From the NCBI GenBank assembly GCA_963575745.1, contig CAUYUJ010012158.1:120001-184000 (forward strand): a stretch of DNA of 64,000 nt, given 5' to 3'. This stretch comes from Prorocentrum cordatum. Its lineage: Eukaryota > Sar > Dinophyceae > Prorocentrales > Prorocentraceae. Below are positions 52,990 through 62,867 of this stretch, in pieces. The notes beneath the pieces were generated by a model that ran no database searches, was not told where the DNA came from, and saw nothing but the letters and a program-made list of their open reading frames with translations. The position numbers were made by a program, and so were the translations under genes. How positions within the stretch are numbered: position 1 is the first letter of the stretch; each line of letters opens with the position of its first letter.

Positions 52990-54320
52990 GTAGTCGAGCC
53001 CCACACGTACCGCCAAGGTCCCGCGAGTCACCGCCGCCGTTCCAGCACCTGCAGCAGCGGCCGCACCGCCATGGGCGTCGTCCTCATCCTGTGCGCCTGC
53101 TTGGTCCCGTCCGCTGCGCCGATGTCGACGCCTCTGCTCTGGCCGTCCGCCATGTTCCACTGGCTGGGCACCCACCGGTAGTAACCCCTGATGCCCAGCG
53201 CCAGCGCGATGCCACATGCCACTCGTGCCAGCCTTCAGAAGCGACGTCGCCGATGAGCGCCCCTTCTGCAGCACGCCCATGGAGACAACAGAGTCCGTCA
53301 TGATCACCACCCGCTTGTGCCAGCATCTCGAAGATCTCGCCAGATGCCGCAGCACGCTCACCACGCGCCGCAGCTCCAGCACATTGTTGTGTTCCTCTGT
53401 CGCCCAGCGTCCCCTGAAGAGCTCGTACCACCTCGACTCGTCGACCCGGGAGGCGCCGATGGGCATCACCTGCCCCCTGCTTCGCACCACCCGAGGTCGA
53501 CCCCGTCGCAGTCGCACCTGCGCCCCCTTTGGTACTTCGCTCCAGGCGTAGTCGAGCTGCTCTAACCTCGCGGCGTAGAGCTCCAGAAAGACGTCCCCAT
53601 AGTTGACGGCGACGCCCGAGGTCAGCGGGAACTCGTCCCACAGCCCATCGTTCTCCACGAGCCTCGCCAGGTTGGTCAGCACCGCCAGCTCGCCCACCTC
53701 CAGGGAGAAGACGCCCCCTCGCCTCGGTAAGCCTGTCCCAGGGCGCCCACTCCAGCATCTTCAGCGCCACGGGCCCCAAGATAACGAAGCCGAGCCCCAC
53801 GCGGACCGCGAGCCTGGCGATCTCGATGGTCACCTGCGCGATGTAGTTGTCCTCGTTGACCTTGCGCTGCATGCCCTCGCTGAGCCCTTCGTAACCCCAG
53901 GGCGTGCGTGAGTCCCTGTAGTAGTTGTCCGAGAAGGTTTCCAGGAACAAGGTGAGGTGGCAGATCCAATACCACCGCCTCCGCAGGCGGCTGAAAAGAC
54001 GCCACGTCCATCAACTCCCCCATTCGCACGTCCTCCATCCAAGCGCTCACCTGGTCCCCGAGGTCCCCCTTCAGGTCCAGCAAACCCTGCTGCAGCGCCA
54101 GTGTGCCAGGACGTCCTTCGCTCGGGTGCATCATCTCGTCCTCCTCCAGGCCCTCCTTGCTCACCTCGTCCTCTATCTCCGCGTGCGTCTCCCCTACTCG
54201 AATCTGCGACACCTGCTCGGCAACGCGGTCTAGCTTGTCCCTGATATCCTCCACGCTTGACTTCGCCGCGACCGCTCCGAAGTCCTCGTCGCTCGCGTCG
54301 GTCATGTAGACTGTCGCGTG
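52990..54320 (-). pseudogene. RNase H region of copy A, with insertion
   Basis: VYMTDASDEDFGAV (~54305-54265) supplies the first catalytic Asp. A long Glu/Asp/Leu-rich insertion follows (EIEDEVSKEGLEEDEMMHP; LKGDLGDQVSAWMEDVRMG). After a frame change comes FLETFSDNYYRDSRTPWGY, then ESRWYELFRGRW with the Glu-rich N-N-VLELRRVVSVL, TDSVVSMGVLQKG, and finally YRWVPSQWNMADGQSRG. Relative to copy B it has a 12-bp in-frame deletion near DVASFQPP and an extra base near 53715. Confidence 0.65.
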
Positions 54321-56038
54321 CCAGTCCAGCTCCAGGTTCGCCTCGAAGAGGATGGCGCCAGCGATGACTGGGCCTTCAACTCCTCCAACACGGGGACAGG
54401 GAGGCGCCGCGGTTTCTCGGCCCCCTCGCCCGCAAAAGCCCCGGCCCATCGGTGGCAGGCGTCCGGGATCGCAAAGGCAGGCCGACAAACCAGCATCGCC
54501 CACGCCCGGCAGCCCACCACCGTGGCCAGCTCCCGAGGTCGCACGGACCGAGTCACCGCAATTGCCTCGGTGCAGATGATCAGGTCCTTCATCTTCTCGG
54601 GGTAGACCTTCAACGTATAGGGCCGTCCAGATATGGTAAGCCCAAGCCCGCGTCGCAGTCCTTCCCCAGCCTCCTCCTTGTGCACGGCGAGCCCCTTCGC
54701 GTTCAGATAGCTCCGCACGTGGCCCTTTGTGACCTCGAGGTCCACGTCCTCCCCATCCTTCACCAGCTTCAAGCCGATACAGTCGTCGATGCACAGTAAA
54801 AGGAGAAGCTCGGCCTTGGCGAAACTCGGACGCGCCCTGCCCAAGGTGATCTGCTCCGTGACCAATCCCTCCATAGACTAGAAGCAGTCCACAAGTGCCG
54901 AGTGGGCCAAGAAGACCGCCCAGGCAGCCCCCACCACGGGCGCCACTGACCCCACGCCCGCGGCACCCGCAGGCGGGGCTGGCAGCTCCACCCCCGCATC
55001 CTTCGCGAAGGCGTGGAGCTCCTCGGGCGCGACCCCCCCCAGCGCGAAGTGTTCCGCTAGCCCGTCCGACCACCTCAACCTGCAGAACCAGTCGGGCACG
55101 CCCCCCTGGAAATTGCCCAGCACACGATCCTTCAAGATGTCGTTCGTCAGCTCCAACTCGGACAGGGCAGAGGGTGACCCCAGTGGGGTCCACGGTGGTC
55201 GCCGAAAAAACAGATTCACCTTCCGCGCGCCCCAGATGAGGCGGGACTTGATCACGTCCCGCCCGCCCTCGCTCACATCCTTGGCCACGCAGAAAAGGCC
55301 CGCGGCATGCTTCACCTCCTTGACGTACTGGACCATTCCTGCCCGCATCATCCTCATGGCCACGGTGAGCCTGGTGTGACGATCCTTCCAACCTGGATCG
55401 GAGTAGCTCTTGGTGCCATCGTATCTCCCCCAGCCCACATCCTTCGGACCCTCCAGCATCCGACTCTCTAGACGCTCTAGGTATGGCGCCGCGGTGGTCG
55501 AGAGGTCCGTCAGAGACAGGCCCGCGGCCCCTGGAGGCGGCAGCGAGACCTGGTCCGCCACCATCCTGCAGAGGTCGCCCTTCTTGATAAACGTAGTAGT
55601 AGATGTAGTCCGCTTGTGGCCGCATCCTCCACCCACTGCGTAGCCCGAGCTGTCGGACCCCCGCAGACGGCGAAGCGCCGCCTTGCCGTCGCCGATGCCC
55701 CCCCACGCCCCGAGAGAGGCGTGGCGATCCCAGATGTCGTAGACCACCTTGCGCTGGAGCCCCGTCGCGCCCCCCCGCGAGCTCGGGGCAGTCGACCCAT
55801 CGTCTGCCCCAACACGCCCCGCCGCCAGCGACCGTAGAGCCCGAACCGTCCGACAAGTGCGCAGCCAGGTTAGCCTCAGCTGCTCCGTCGCAATGCCTGA
55901 ACTCGCAGCTCGCGTGGCCAGGGGCCCCGTAGGAGAAGGCAAACTCCGAAGAGGGTCCCGCTCCCTGAAGTCCATCATCATCAGGCCGCCGTAAAGAAAG
56001 CACCTGCTCACGTGGGGCACGACGAAGGTTGAGCGCAC
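54302..56038 (-). pseudogene. Reverse transcriptase of copy A
   Basis: One minus frame covers the N-terminal part (TFVVPHVSRCFLYGGLMMMD), KDVSEGGRDVIKSRLIW, SELELTNDILKDRVLG, WFCRLRWSDGLAEHF and LLLLLCIDDCIGLKLV (catalytic CIDD). The thumb/connection VHKEEAGEGLRRGLGLTISG and YTLKVYPEKMKDLI follows. A TAG after VDCF (near 54875) replaces Glu of copy B. A 2-nt insertion near 54352 moves the RNase H start out of frame. Confidence 0.75.
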
Positions 56039-56520
56039 TGGTGCGGTTCAGGTCCGAGATATACAAGACACGGCCTGAACAAAAGAGGCCCCGCCCTCCA
56101 GCGTACACCGGTTGGGCGAGGGTCAGCGCGGCGAGCCCGAGGAAGCCTCCCCTTCTGCTCCGCCCTCGACCTGACGATCTCCCCGCTGACGATGCCCACG
56201 CAGCACAGATCCACAGGAGTGAGCACAGCAGTGCGAGACTTGCCCAAGGGTCGCCACGCCAAAACGAACCCTCGGGCCACCGCGCCGATGTCAAGTGCTT
56301 CTGGATCTGCGCCCTCTTCCGCAACTTGTCCGTCACCTCCTCGTCCGCGAGAGCGCCTTCGATGGTGTCGTGAGATGTCAGCCTCAAGTACTCCTCACCC
56401 AGCGACCATTCGACCTTGGACTTCCACTTTGCCCCGCTAGCATTGCGAGGCCTTTTCCAGTCATGCGCCCCTAGGACTCTTACTTTCCATTTCCAGCTGA
56501 GCGATCGTGTCCGAGACTGA
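56000..56520 (-). pseudogene. N-terminal pol segment of copy A, two hydrophobic helices
   Basis: From about 56520 down, a frame one base off ORF1 reads WKRPRNASGAKWKSKVEWSL, EYLRLTSHDTIEGALADEE and DKLRKRAQIQKH. Two apolar stretches follow: SLALLCSLLWICAAWASSAG and GFLGLAALTLAQPVYAGG. The frame must shift once more near 56040 to reach the RT. No known domain is recognised. The overlap with ORF1 suggests frameshifted or coupled expression. Confidence 0.5.
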
Positions 56521-57660
56521 CCCAGACCCTGGTGGCGATGGCAGCCGCTCCCAGTCCGAGTCCGAGGCGGACTTGCCAGCCTCACTTCCACTGCCTCTCG
56601 TACCACGGTCCGAGTCGCTCTTCACCAACTCCTCATGCTCATTCAATTTGGCAATGAACTGGTCCAGCTGCGCAGTCGTCGGAGTAGCCTCGTCGGCGGA
56701 CCCGACGTGACCCCCCGCAGTCTTGCTCGGAGGCTCCGCCCTGTCCTTCTTCAGCGCCTCCGTGACCGCCATCAGCCCAGCCCGTAGTTCTTCCTGTCCA
56801 CACTGCAGCTCCGCATAGAGACCCTTCGCGTCGGGCTCGTCGTCTGAGTCGGGCACCGCGGTGCCCATGATCAGCTCCCCGTCCGACGCGTCGGACTCGG
56901 AGTCGGAGTCTGAGAGGCCCTGCCACTGGCGGAAGACGTAGTTCAGCAAGAACACCCCGAAGATCACGCCTCCGCCCGCCATCAGCACGGCCTCCAACTC
57001 CCCCGACTCCCAGGCCTCCAGCAGGAGGCCCCAGTAGTCGGACACCTCCTCCGCCGTCTCCTTCGCGGCCGCTGCCGCCTCGAACGCCCTGTGGAAGAGA
57101 GGCCCCAGGTGGAAATACCTCCAGATACGCCAGGCGGCGGAGGCACCCCCAGCGAGCCCCCCCCACGAGCGATGAAGCCACCCGTAGCAGACCAGGTTCG
57201 AGCGCATAGCCCACACCCAGTTCACCAGGCCCGCCTTCTTCGAGGTCTTCCGCTTCCCGCCCAGCTTCCAGAAGCCCTTCTTCTTGTCGGCGGCCTTGGC
57301 CACCTTGACGTTCTCGGCGTCCAGCTCCTTCCGTGCAATCAGCCTCGACGAGGCCGCCAGCACCATGTCCCGAGTCTTGTCGTTCAGCCTTGGGAAAACC
57401 GTCCACTGGCTGATGCCGCGTGGCGGCTTGCTGTGCACCGATTGCTTATCCTTCAAGCATATGATCTGACGAGCGGGCTGCTCCCGACGATCTTGGTCTC
57501 CTCCGCGGCGTCGATGAGCTCGACCTCCTCGACTGAGGCGGGGCCCTCCGCCTCTGTCTCCTCGACGTCGGCCTCGCCCTCGCTCTCGAAGCGCAGGCCG
57601 AGGAAGTCCAGGGCCTGGTCCTGGCTGAACTTGCCCCCCACGGCCCGGGGAGAGCATCCG
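56461..57660 (-). CDS. ORF1 (Gag-like, acidic, one membrane helix) of copy A
   Basis: The frame ending at 56461 is open upward to 57771, but only the part below about 57465 looks like real protein: ISQWTVFPRLNDKTRDMVLA, a basic patch (KKKGFWKLGGKRKTSKK), a hydrophobic helix AVLMAGGGVIFGVFLLNYVF, then a Ser/Asp/Glu-rich tail (SDSDSESDASDGEL; KSASDSDWERLPSPP). Above 57465 a different frame gives an acidic lead, DQALDFLGLRFESEGEADVE then EEVELIDAAEETKIVG, closed by a stop at 57453. The two are probably one protein separated by a frameshift. The position is that of Gag in related elements; no zinc knuckle is seen. A membrane helix in such a protein is unusual. Confidence 0.55.
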   Translation of the reverse strand, partial: RMLSPGRGGQVQPGPGPGLPRPALRERGRGRRRGDRGGGPRLSRGGRAHRRRGGDQDRREQPARQIICLKDKQSVHSKPPRGISQWTVFPRLNDKTRDMVLAASSRLIARKELDAENVKVAKAADKKKGFWKLGGKRKTSKKAGLVNWVWAMRSNLVCYGWLHRSWGGLAGGASAAWRIWRYFHLGPLFHRAFEAAAAAKETAEEVSDYWGLLLEAWESGELEAVLMAGGGVIFGVFLLNYVFRQWQGLSDSDSESDASDGELIMGTAVPDSDDEPDAKGLYAELQCGQEELRAGLMAVTEALKKDRAEPPSKTAGGHVGSADEATPTTAQLDQFIAKLNEHEELVKSDSDRGTRGSGSEAGKSASDSDWERLPSPPGSGSVSDTIAQLEMESKSPRGA

Positions 57661-57930
57661 GGATGAGCGGGCCGCGGAAGAGGGCCCCGCAGCGGGGGCG
57701 AAGGGGCCGCCGGGGGGGCAAGGGCCCGTCTCAGAGGGCTCCGCCCACGGGGCGGAGGGCCGATCGCCCAACCCCCTGCCGGCGGCTCCTGGCCCAAGGC
57801 GATGCGATCAAGCCGATGGGGGGGCTTGTTGCCCCATCGGGGCCCAGCGGAGATCGGGGCGGAGCTCATTGACGCCTGCGACGCCAGCGCGACCGACTTT
57901 ATGGGCCAGTCTTGGTGGGTGGGGGGCACG

Positions 57931-58986
57931 GCGCCCTAACGGGCCGGCCTCCTCGGCGCGTGGCTCCGGGGGAGCGAGCGCTGGGGCAGCTTTGCCCCGA
58001 CTGGGCAACACCTGTGGACGTGGGGCCCTGGCCCTCTTCCTGCTGGATCGCTCGATCGCGGGGGGGGGCCAACCTACTCCTCTATCAGGGGGGGCGGCGT
58101 GCTGGGGGCAGCGGCTCTGGCTTCCGCCCGGATGGGGCGACCCCTTTGGGGGGCTTCGAATACAGCGGGGGGTGGCTGCCAAGCCCGACTTATTCTCCTT
58201 CAACGGGGTGGCCAAGGGTCGGGGCGAGGAGGTCCAGAGAACCCGCGATCGCGTCGAGGTCGCGACTGAGCGGGGCGAGCCCGCTTGGAGCCGGGGGGGT
58301 CCGGCCCGGGGCCAATCGCGCGGGGCAGCTCTGCCATTGCGAGGCCGCCCACTCCTGCAGCCCCTCGCCAGCTACCTCCTTGGATATTGCGGGGGCGACC
58401 CCCTGGGTTGCTGTGGCCAGGTCCGAGGCTCGGGGCTCGCCCTGGCGGCGCTGGCACGGGGGGTGCCGGCCATGGCGATGGCCCGCTGCGCCTGCGCTGG
58501 GACGACTCGGAGAGCGAGGGCCACGATGGGGCTCTGCTGCTGGGGGGGGGGGGGGGGCGGGCGGCTCGTTTCGCGAGCAGCGGGGGCTTGGCCGCGCTGT
58601 GCCACGGAGGGCGCTGCAAACGGCCCGCGCAGGGGCCCCCCGCGACACTGCGCCACGAAGAAGGCCCCCGCTCCGACGCTGCAGTCTGGGAGCGGGGCCC
58701 TGGCGTGGAGGCGCAGGCACTCCTATCCTACGCGGGCCCCGCAAGTGGAAGTGCGAGCGGGTGCTCGGGCCGGTCGAGTGCGTCAGGGAGGGTGGCTTTC
58801 ATCGGGCGGGGTCGGAGAGTGGCCCGAGGTCGGCGGGTCTGCGACGGCCCAGTGGGAGGCCCCAGGAGACCTCCAACAGTCCCTGGGGACGATTCCAGGG
58901 TGGCTCTTGAGTGCCCCAAGAGGCCCTGGATGCTTCGCGCCCCTCCTCCTCCTCTTCCATTTTTTAATCGTATAATGGGGTCGTGC
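57931..58986. other. GC-rich stretch without a recognisable gene
   Basis: Long + frames (57869-58975 and 57912-58910) overlap and are Gly/Ala/Arg-rich, with no motif. The 5' end of element A may lie here, but no copy of its terminal repeat is visible. Confidence 0.4.
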
Positions 58987-59007
58987 GCGTAGCCGTTTTG
59001 GCTCGAG
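58987..59007 (+). other. Dinoflagellate spliced-leader (DinoSL) relic
   Basis: CGTAGCCGTTTTGGCTCGAG (58988-59007) matches the conserved DinoSL core CGTAGCCATTTTGGCTCAAG at 18 of 20 positions; both differences are A to G. Genomic relics arise when a trans-spliced mRNA is reverse transcribed and reinserted, so the + strand from 59008 would be the start of a retroposed mRNA. Confidence 0.65.
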
Positions 59008-59325
59008 CCCCCCTGCTCGACGCGCCGCTGCCCTCCTCGGTGCCCTTGCAGTTGCGTCTGGCCCTCGACGGCGCGGCCGGCGCGCGCGCGGAGTTCTGGG
59101 GGCGCTGCGGCGCGGCGCTCAGGCGGGGCCGTTGAGCGCGGAGCTGGGCTCGGAAGCCGGCGGCGCGATGACTCCCTTCGCGGTCTCGGGCAGCCCGGCG
59201 TTCGGCGACGGCTCGCTGCGGGTCGGCCCCCGCGCCGTCGTTCCCTTCGCGGGCGACGCGCTTGCTGCCCCGCGCCCTCCGCGGCCCCTGCAGCTCCAGA
59301 TCGGCCCGCTGAAGCGCAACTTTCT
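59008..59325 (+). pseudogene. Possible body of a retroposed mRNA, truncated
   Basis: After the spliced-leader relic a + frame reads LDAPLPSSVPLQLRLALDG then EFWGRCGAALRRG before a stop near 59133; another frame is open to 59371. No family is recognised. It is cut at 59326 by the terminal repeat of element B. Confidence 0.3.
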
Positions 59326-60017
59326 TTTACACCTAACCCTATACTCAGAGCCAGTCTGGGGGAGGGGTTGAAAACCTTTGAGGGGGGCAAGCGGAGCAGA
59401 GCCCGAGAGGGCTGGCAGAAATGCTGCAACAACAACTGATCGATACTGACATGACGATATTGCACCAGGGCGCGGGCTGAGGGGGCATCCAGCCCCCGAA
59501 TTCATTAAGAAAAAGAACGCAGCTCGAGCTGGCTACATGAGCACAGCTTCAGACCGAGGCCAGCTTCCTGAGCCTACGACCTAGGTCACAAACCACAGAA
59601 CTTGTTCGACCCCTCCCCAAAGGGAGGGCGCGGCGGGGCCGACTTGAGCCCAGAGGGGCAGAGGGGGGCGGAGGGGGAAAGGGCTGCTAACAGACTACGA
59701 CGGGTAGTGTAACATAAAGTTCAAGAACAACCATGTACACTTTAACCCTATACTCAGAGCCAGTCTGGGGGAGGGGTTGAAAACCCTTGAGGGGGGCAGG
59801 CGGAGCAGAGCCCGAGAGGGCTGGCAGAAATACTGCAACCACAATTGATCGATGCTGACATGGCGATATTGCACCAGGGCGCGGGCTGAGGGGGCATCCA
59901 ACCCCAGAGTTCTTCCAGAAAAAGAACGCAGCTCGAGCTGGCTACATGAGCACAGCTTCAGACCGAGGCCAGCTTCCTGACCTAGGTCACAAACCACAGA
60001 ACTTTTTCGACCCCTCC
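59326..60017 (-). repeat. ~410-bp direct repeats downstream of element B (1 full + 1 truncated)
   Basis: Units 59326-59731 and 59732-60017 match those at 50369-51476; the GAATTC or GAGTTC anchors at 59498 and 59907 are 409 bp apart. The unit next to the coding region lacks the same ~115-bp end as in copy A. A 9-bp deletion (GCCTACGAC) marks the second unit. Confidence 0.88.
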
Positions 60018-60206
60018 CAGCCGACCCGACTGGGCCACTGGCCAAAGGCCTTCAAGAGAAAAACTGCCGAGCACGGGCGACACGGGCGGGTGGAGGAGCG
60101 AGGCAGAGGAACCTTAATTTGCTTTGTTCAAAACCTCACGGCCTCCCCCAAGGAACCCCTCACCAGACTTGGCTCGATGTTCATTAGATGGGGAGAGGGA
60201 GCTGGC

Positions 60207-61220
60207 CTATGTCGACCCATACATCACGACAGGCACCTCGCGGCCACGGGCGCTCGCGAGCGCCCCGACGATGCGCCTGCCGAGCGGCGTCCCAGCGCCT
60301 GGCCCTCTCACGACGGCGTCGTGCACCGCCTGTCGTGGGCGGCGCCAGAACGCACAGCCCTGCTTGATCTGCGTGCCGTCTAGCTCACTGAGCTTCTCCA
60401 CAAGCGCGTGGCACTTGGTGTAGCGCTGGAGGCCAGCGGTGGAGGCCCAGCGGCCCCGCCTACGCGCCGCCTCCAGGGCGCCGCTCAGCGCCACGAAGCG
60501 GGCTGCCGCAGCGTGGCGCATGCCGCGCGGTGGCCCCATGGTCTCCAGGCCCACCGCCTTCAGCGTCTTCATCCAGACCTTGCGGAAGCTCGACAGGTTG
60601 AAGGGAAAGACCTGGTCATCAGGCTCCCGATCCTGGACCAGCACCTTCATCAAGAGCCTCGACAGCGGCCACTCCAGCACGGCGCCCTGGTTGGCGCCCG
60701 TCTTGGTCTTCTGTCCCACCATGCGGTCGCCGAGCTTGAGGCCCGCGCCGCCGTCGGGCGTGAAGCTGACGTGCTTGACCCGCAGCGTCTCCCAGTCCTG
60801 CTCTCGAAGCCACCCGTCCAACTGCGCGCTGCAGGCACTCGCCTCCAGCAGGTGCCCCATTTCCAGCATCCTCGCGATGATCACCCCCGTCGCCTGGAAC
60901 GGGATCGGGTGGCCCTCACCTCCGAACTGCATGCGCTCCCACGACTTCAGGGCACGATGCGCCGTTGGGAGCCTCCCTCGATGGTCCTCGAAGATTTGCA
61001 TGAAGCCATTGAAGGCGAGGGAGGCCTTCATGTAGTTGTCGCCCCTCAGGTCGCAGAGGTCACTGATGTAGTTCCCCAGCGCGCGGTCCCTCTGCTCCAA
61101 GGTCGTGAACGGCACCTCCCCGCGTTTGCAGTCAACGAGGAAGGCCCTGACCTCCCGCTCGTAGACGACGTTGGTGGAGTCGTCGACGGCGTGGACCACC
61201 AACCTGTTGTTCCACCGAGG
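60207..61220 (-). CDS. Tyrosine recombinase of copy B
   Basis: About 335 residues in one frame, part of a longer open frame that begins at 62852 in the RNase H start. Core-binding half: VHAVDDSTNVVYEREVRAFL, TTLEQRDRALGNYISDLCDL, LKSWERMQFGGEG. Catalytic half: KLGDRMVGQKTKTGANQG (box I vicinity), FRKVWMKTLKAVGLE, then GPPRGMRHAAAARFVALSG (Arg/His box) and RRRGRWASTAGLQRYTKCH, with nucleophile Tyr at 60420-60422. The C-terminal tail ends VVMYGST. The layout fits tyrosine recombinases of DIRS/Ngaro elements. The start is not fixed because the natural ORF junction with RNase H is a frame change. Confidence 0.8.
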   Translation of the reverse strand, partial: PRWNNRLVVHAVDDSTNVVYEREVRAFLVDCKRGEVPFTTLEQRDRALGNYISDLCDLRGDNYMKASLAFNGFMQIFEDHRGRLPTAHRALKSWERMQFGGEGHPIPFQATGVIIARMLEMGHLLEASACSAQLDGWLREQDWETLRVKHVSFTPDGGAGLKLGDRMVGQKTKTGANQGAVLEWPLSRLLMKVLVQDREPDDQVFPFNLSSFRKVWMKTLKAVGLETMGPPRGMRHAAAARFVALSGALEAARRRGRWASTAGLQRYTKCHALVEKLSELDGTQIKQGCAFWRRPRQAVHDAVVRGPGAGTPLGRRIVGALASARGREVPVVMYGST

Positions 61221-61559
61221 GCGGTCCTGCTTGGCCTGCTGCCAGGCGCGTGCGCCGCGCTTCTGCAGCGGCGGCGCAGACGCCCCCCTTCGAGCTCCGT
61301 TGACCACGTGCAGCATCACCGCCAGCACGACCCAGAGGGACAGCCTGCCGCCGTTCCTCGCAGCCGAACCAGCTTCGCCGCCCGCGGCGGCCCAGCGTGA
61401 CGCCCTGCAGCTCCTTCTCGCAGTCGCCGTCGCTCCCGATGTGGTGGCAGTAGCAACCCACGTCGCCGAGGTAGACGCCCAAGGCCGCCACGTTCTCGCA
61501 TGGGAGGCCGGGGCCTCCCTGCTGAGGGGGTAGTCGAGCCCCAGACGTACCGCCAAGGT

Positions 61560-62852
61560 CCCGCGAGTCACCGCCGCCGTTCCAGCATCTGCAGCAGCGG
61601 CCGCACCGCCTTGGGCATCGTCCTCATCCTGTGCGCCTGCTTGGTCTCGTCCGCTGCGCCGATGTCGACGCCTCTGCTCGGGCCGTCCGCCATGTTCCAC
61701 TGGCTGGGCACCCACCGGTAGTAACCCCTGATGCCCAGCGCCAGCGCGATGCCACATGCCACTCGTGCCAGCCTCAGAAGCGACGTCGCCGATGAGCGCC
61801 CCTTCTGCAGCACGCCCATGGAGACAACAGAGTCCGCCATGATCACCGCTCGCTTGTGCCATCATCTCGAAGATCTCGCCAGATGCCGCAGCACGCTCAC
61901 CACGCACAGCAGCTCCAGCACATTGTGTCCCTCCGTCTCCCAGCGTCCCCTGAAGAGCTCGTACCACCTCGACTCGTCGACCCAGGAGGCGCCGATGGGC
62001 ATCACCTGCCCCCTGCTCCGCACCACCCGAGGTCGACCCCGTCGCAGTCGCACCTGCGCCCCCTTTGGTACTTCGCTCCAGGCGTAGTCGAGCTGCTCTA
62101 ACCTCGTGGCGTAGTGCTCCTGATAGACGTCCCCATAGTTGACGGCGACGCCCGAGGTCAGCGGGAACTCGTCCCACAGCCCATCGTTCTCCACGAGCCT
62201 CGCCAGGTTGGTCAGCACCGCCAGCTCGCCCACCTCCAGGGAGAAGACGCCCTCCGCCTCGGTAAGCCTGTCCCAGGGCGCCTACTCCAGCATCTTCAGC
62301 GCCACGGGCCCCAAGATAACGAAGCCGAGCCCCTCGCGGACCGCGGGCCTGGCGACCTCGATGATCACCTGCGCGATGTAGTTGTCCTCGTCGACCTTGC
62401 GCTGCATGCCCTCGCTGAGCCTTTCGTAACCCCAGGGCGTGCGTGAGTCCCTGTAGTAGTTGTCCGAGAAGGTGTCCAGGAACAAGGTGAGGTGGCAGAC
62501 CCAATACCACCGCCTCCGCAGGCGGCTGAAAAAGACGCTCTACCACCGCCACGTCCATCAACTCCCCCATTCGCACGTCCTCCATCCAAGCGCTCACCTG
62601 GTCCCCGAGGTCCCCTTTCAGGTCCAGCAAACCCTGCTGCAGCGTCAGTGTACCAGGACGTCCTTCGCTCGGGTGCATCGTCTCGTCCTCCTCCAGGCCC
62701 TCCTTGCTCACCTCGTCCTCTATCCCCGCGTGCGTCCCCCCTACTCGAATCTGCAACGCCTGCTCGGCCCCACGGTCTAGCTCGCCCCTGATCTCCTCCA
62801 CGCTTGACTTCGTCGCGACCGCTCCGAAGCCCTCGTCGCTCGCGTCGGTCAT
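61560..62852 (-). pseudogene. RNase H region of copy B, with insertion
   Basis: TVYMTDASDEGFGAVATKSS opens the domain in the RT frame. A ~110-residue acidic/helical insertion runs to FQPPAEAVVLGLPPHLV. A one-base change of frame (near 62475, also in copy A) gives FLDTFSDNYYRDSRTPWGYE, YIAQVIIEVARPAVR and LGFVILGPVALKMLE. Then follow WYELFRGRWETEGHNVLELL, MADSVVSMGVLQKGRSSATS and YYRWVPSQWNMADGPSRG. Stops lie after KMLE (62282) and LARSSR (61862). It would degrade RNA in RNA-DNA hybrids. Confidence 0.65.
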
Positions 62853-62867
62853 GTAGACTGTCGTGTG

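Larger units (their letters stand above)
51477..57930 (-). mobile_element. Tyrosine-recombinase (DIRS/Ngaro-like) retrotransposon, copy A
   Basis: Read on the minus strand from 57.9 to 51.5 kb: ORF1, a pol with reverse transcriptase and RNase H, then a tyrosine recombinase in place of an integrase or LTRs. Downstream are ~410-bp direct repeats (50369-51476). It is closely similar to copy B over the shared part. Several frameshifts and stops (for example TAG after VDCF near 54875, and TGA just after the recombinase Tyr at 51872-51874) make it non-autonomous. The 5' terminal repeat was not found, so the upper end is uncertain. Such elements integrate by recombinase without target duplication, and none was sought. 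Confidence 0.82.

Noticed and set aside
57869-58975. 368-aa frame on + between the two recombinase elements
   Set aside because: Gly/Ala/Arg-rich, overlapped by an equally long second + frame, and without any recognised motif.
60408-61400. 330-aa + frame opposite the recombinase
   Set aside because: It is the antisense shadow of the tyrosine recombinase coding strand, with the same shadow in copy A.
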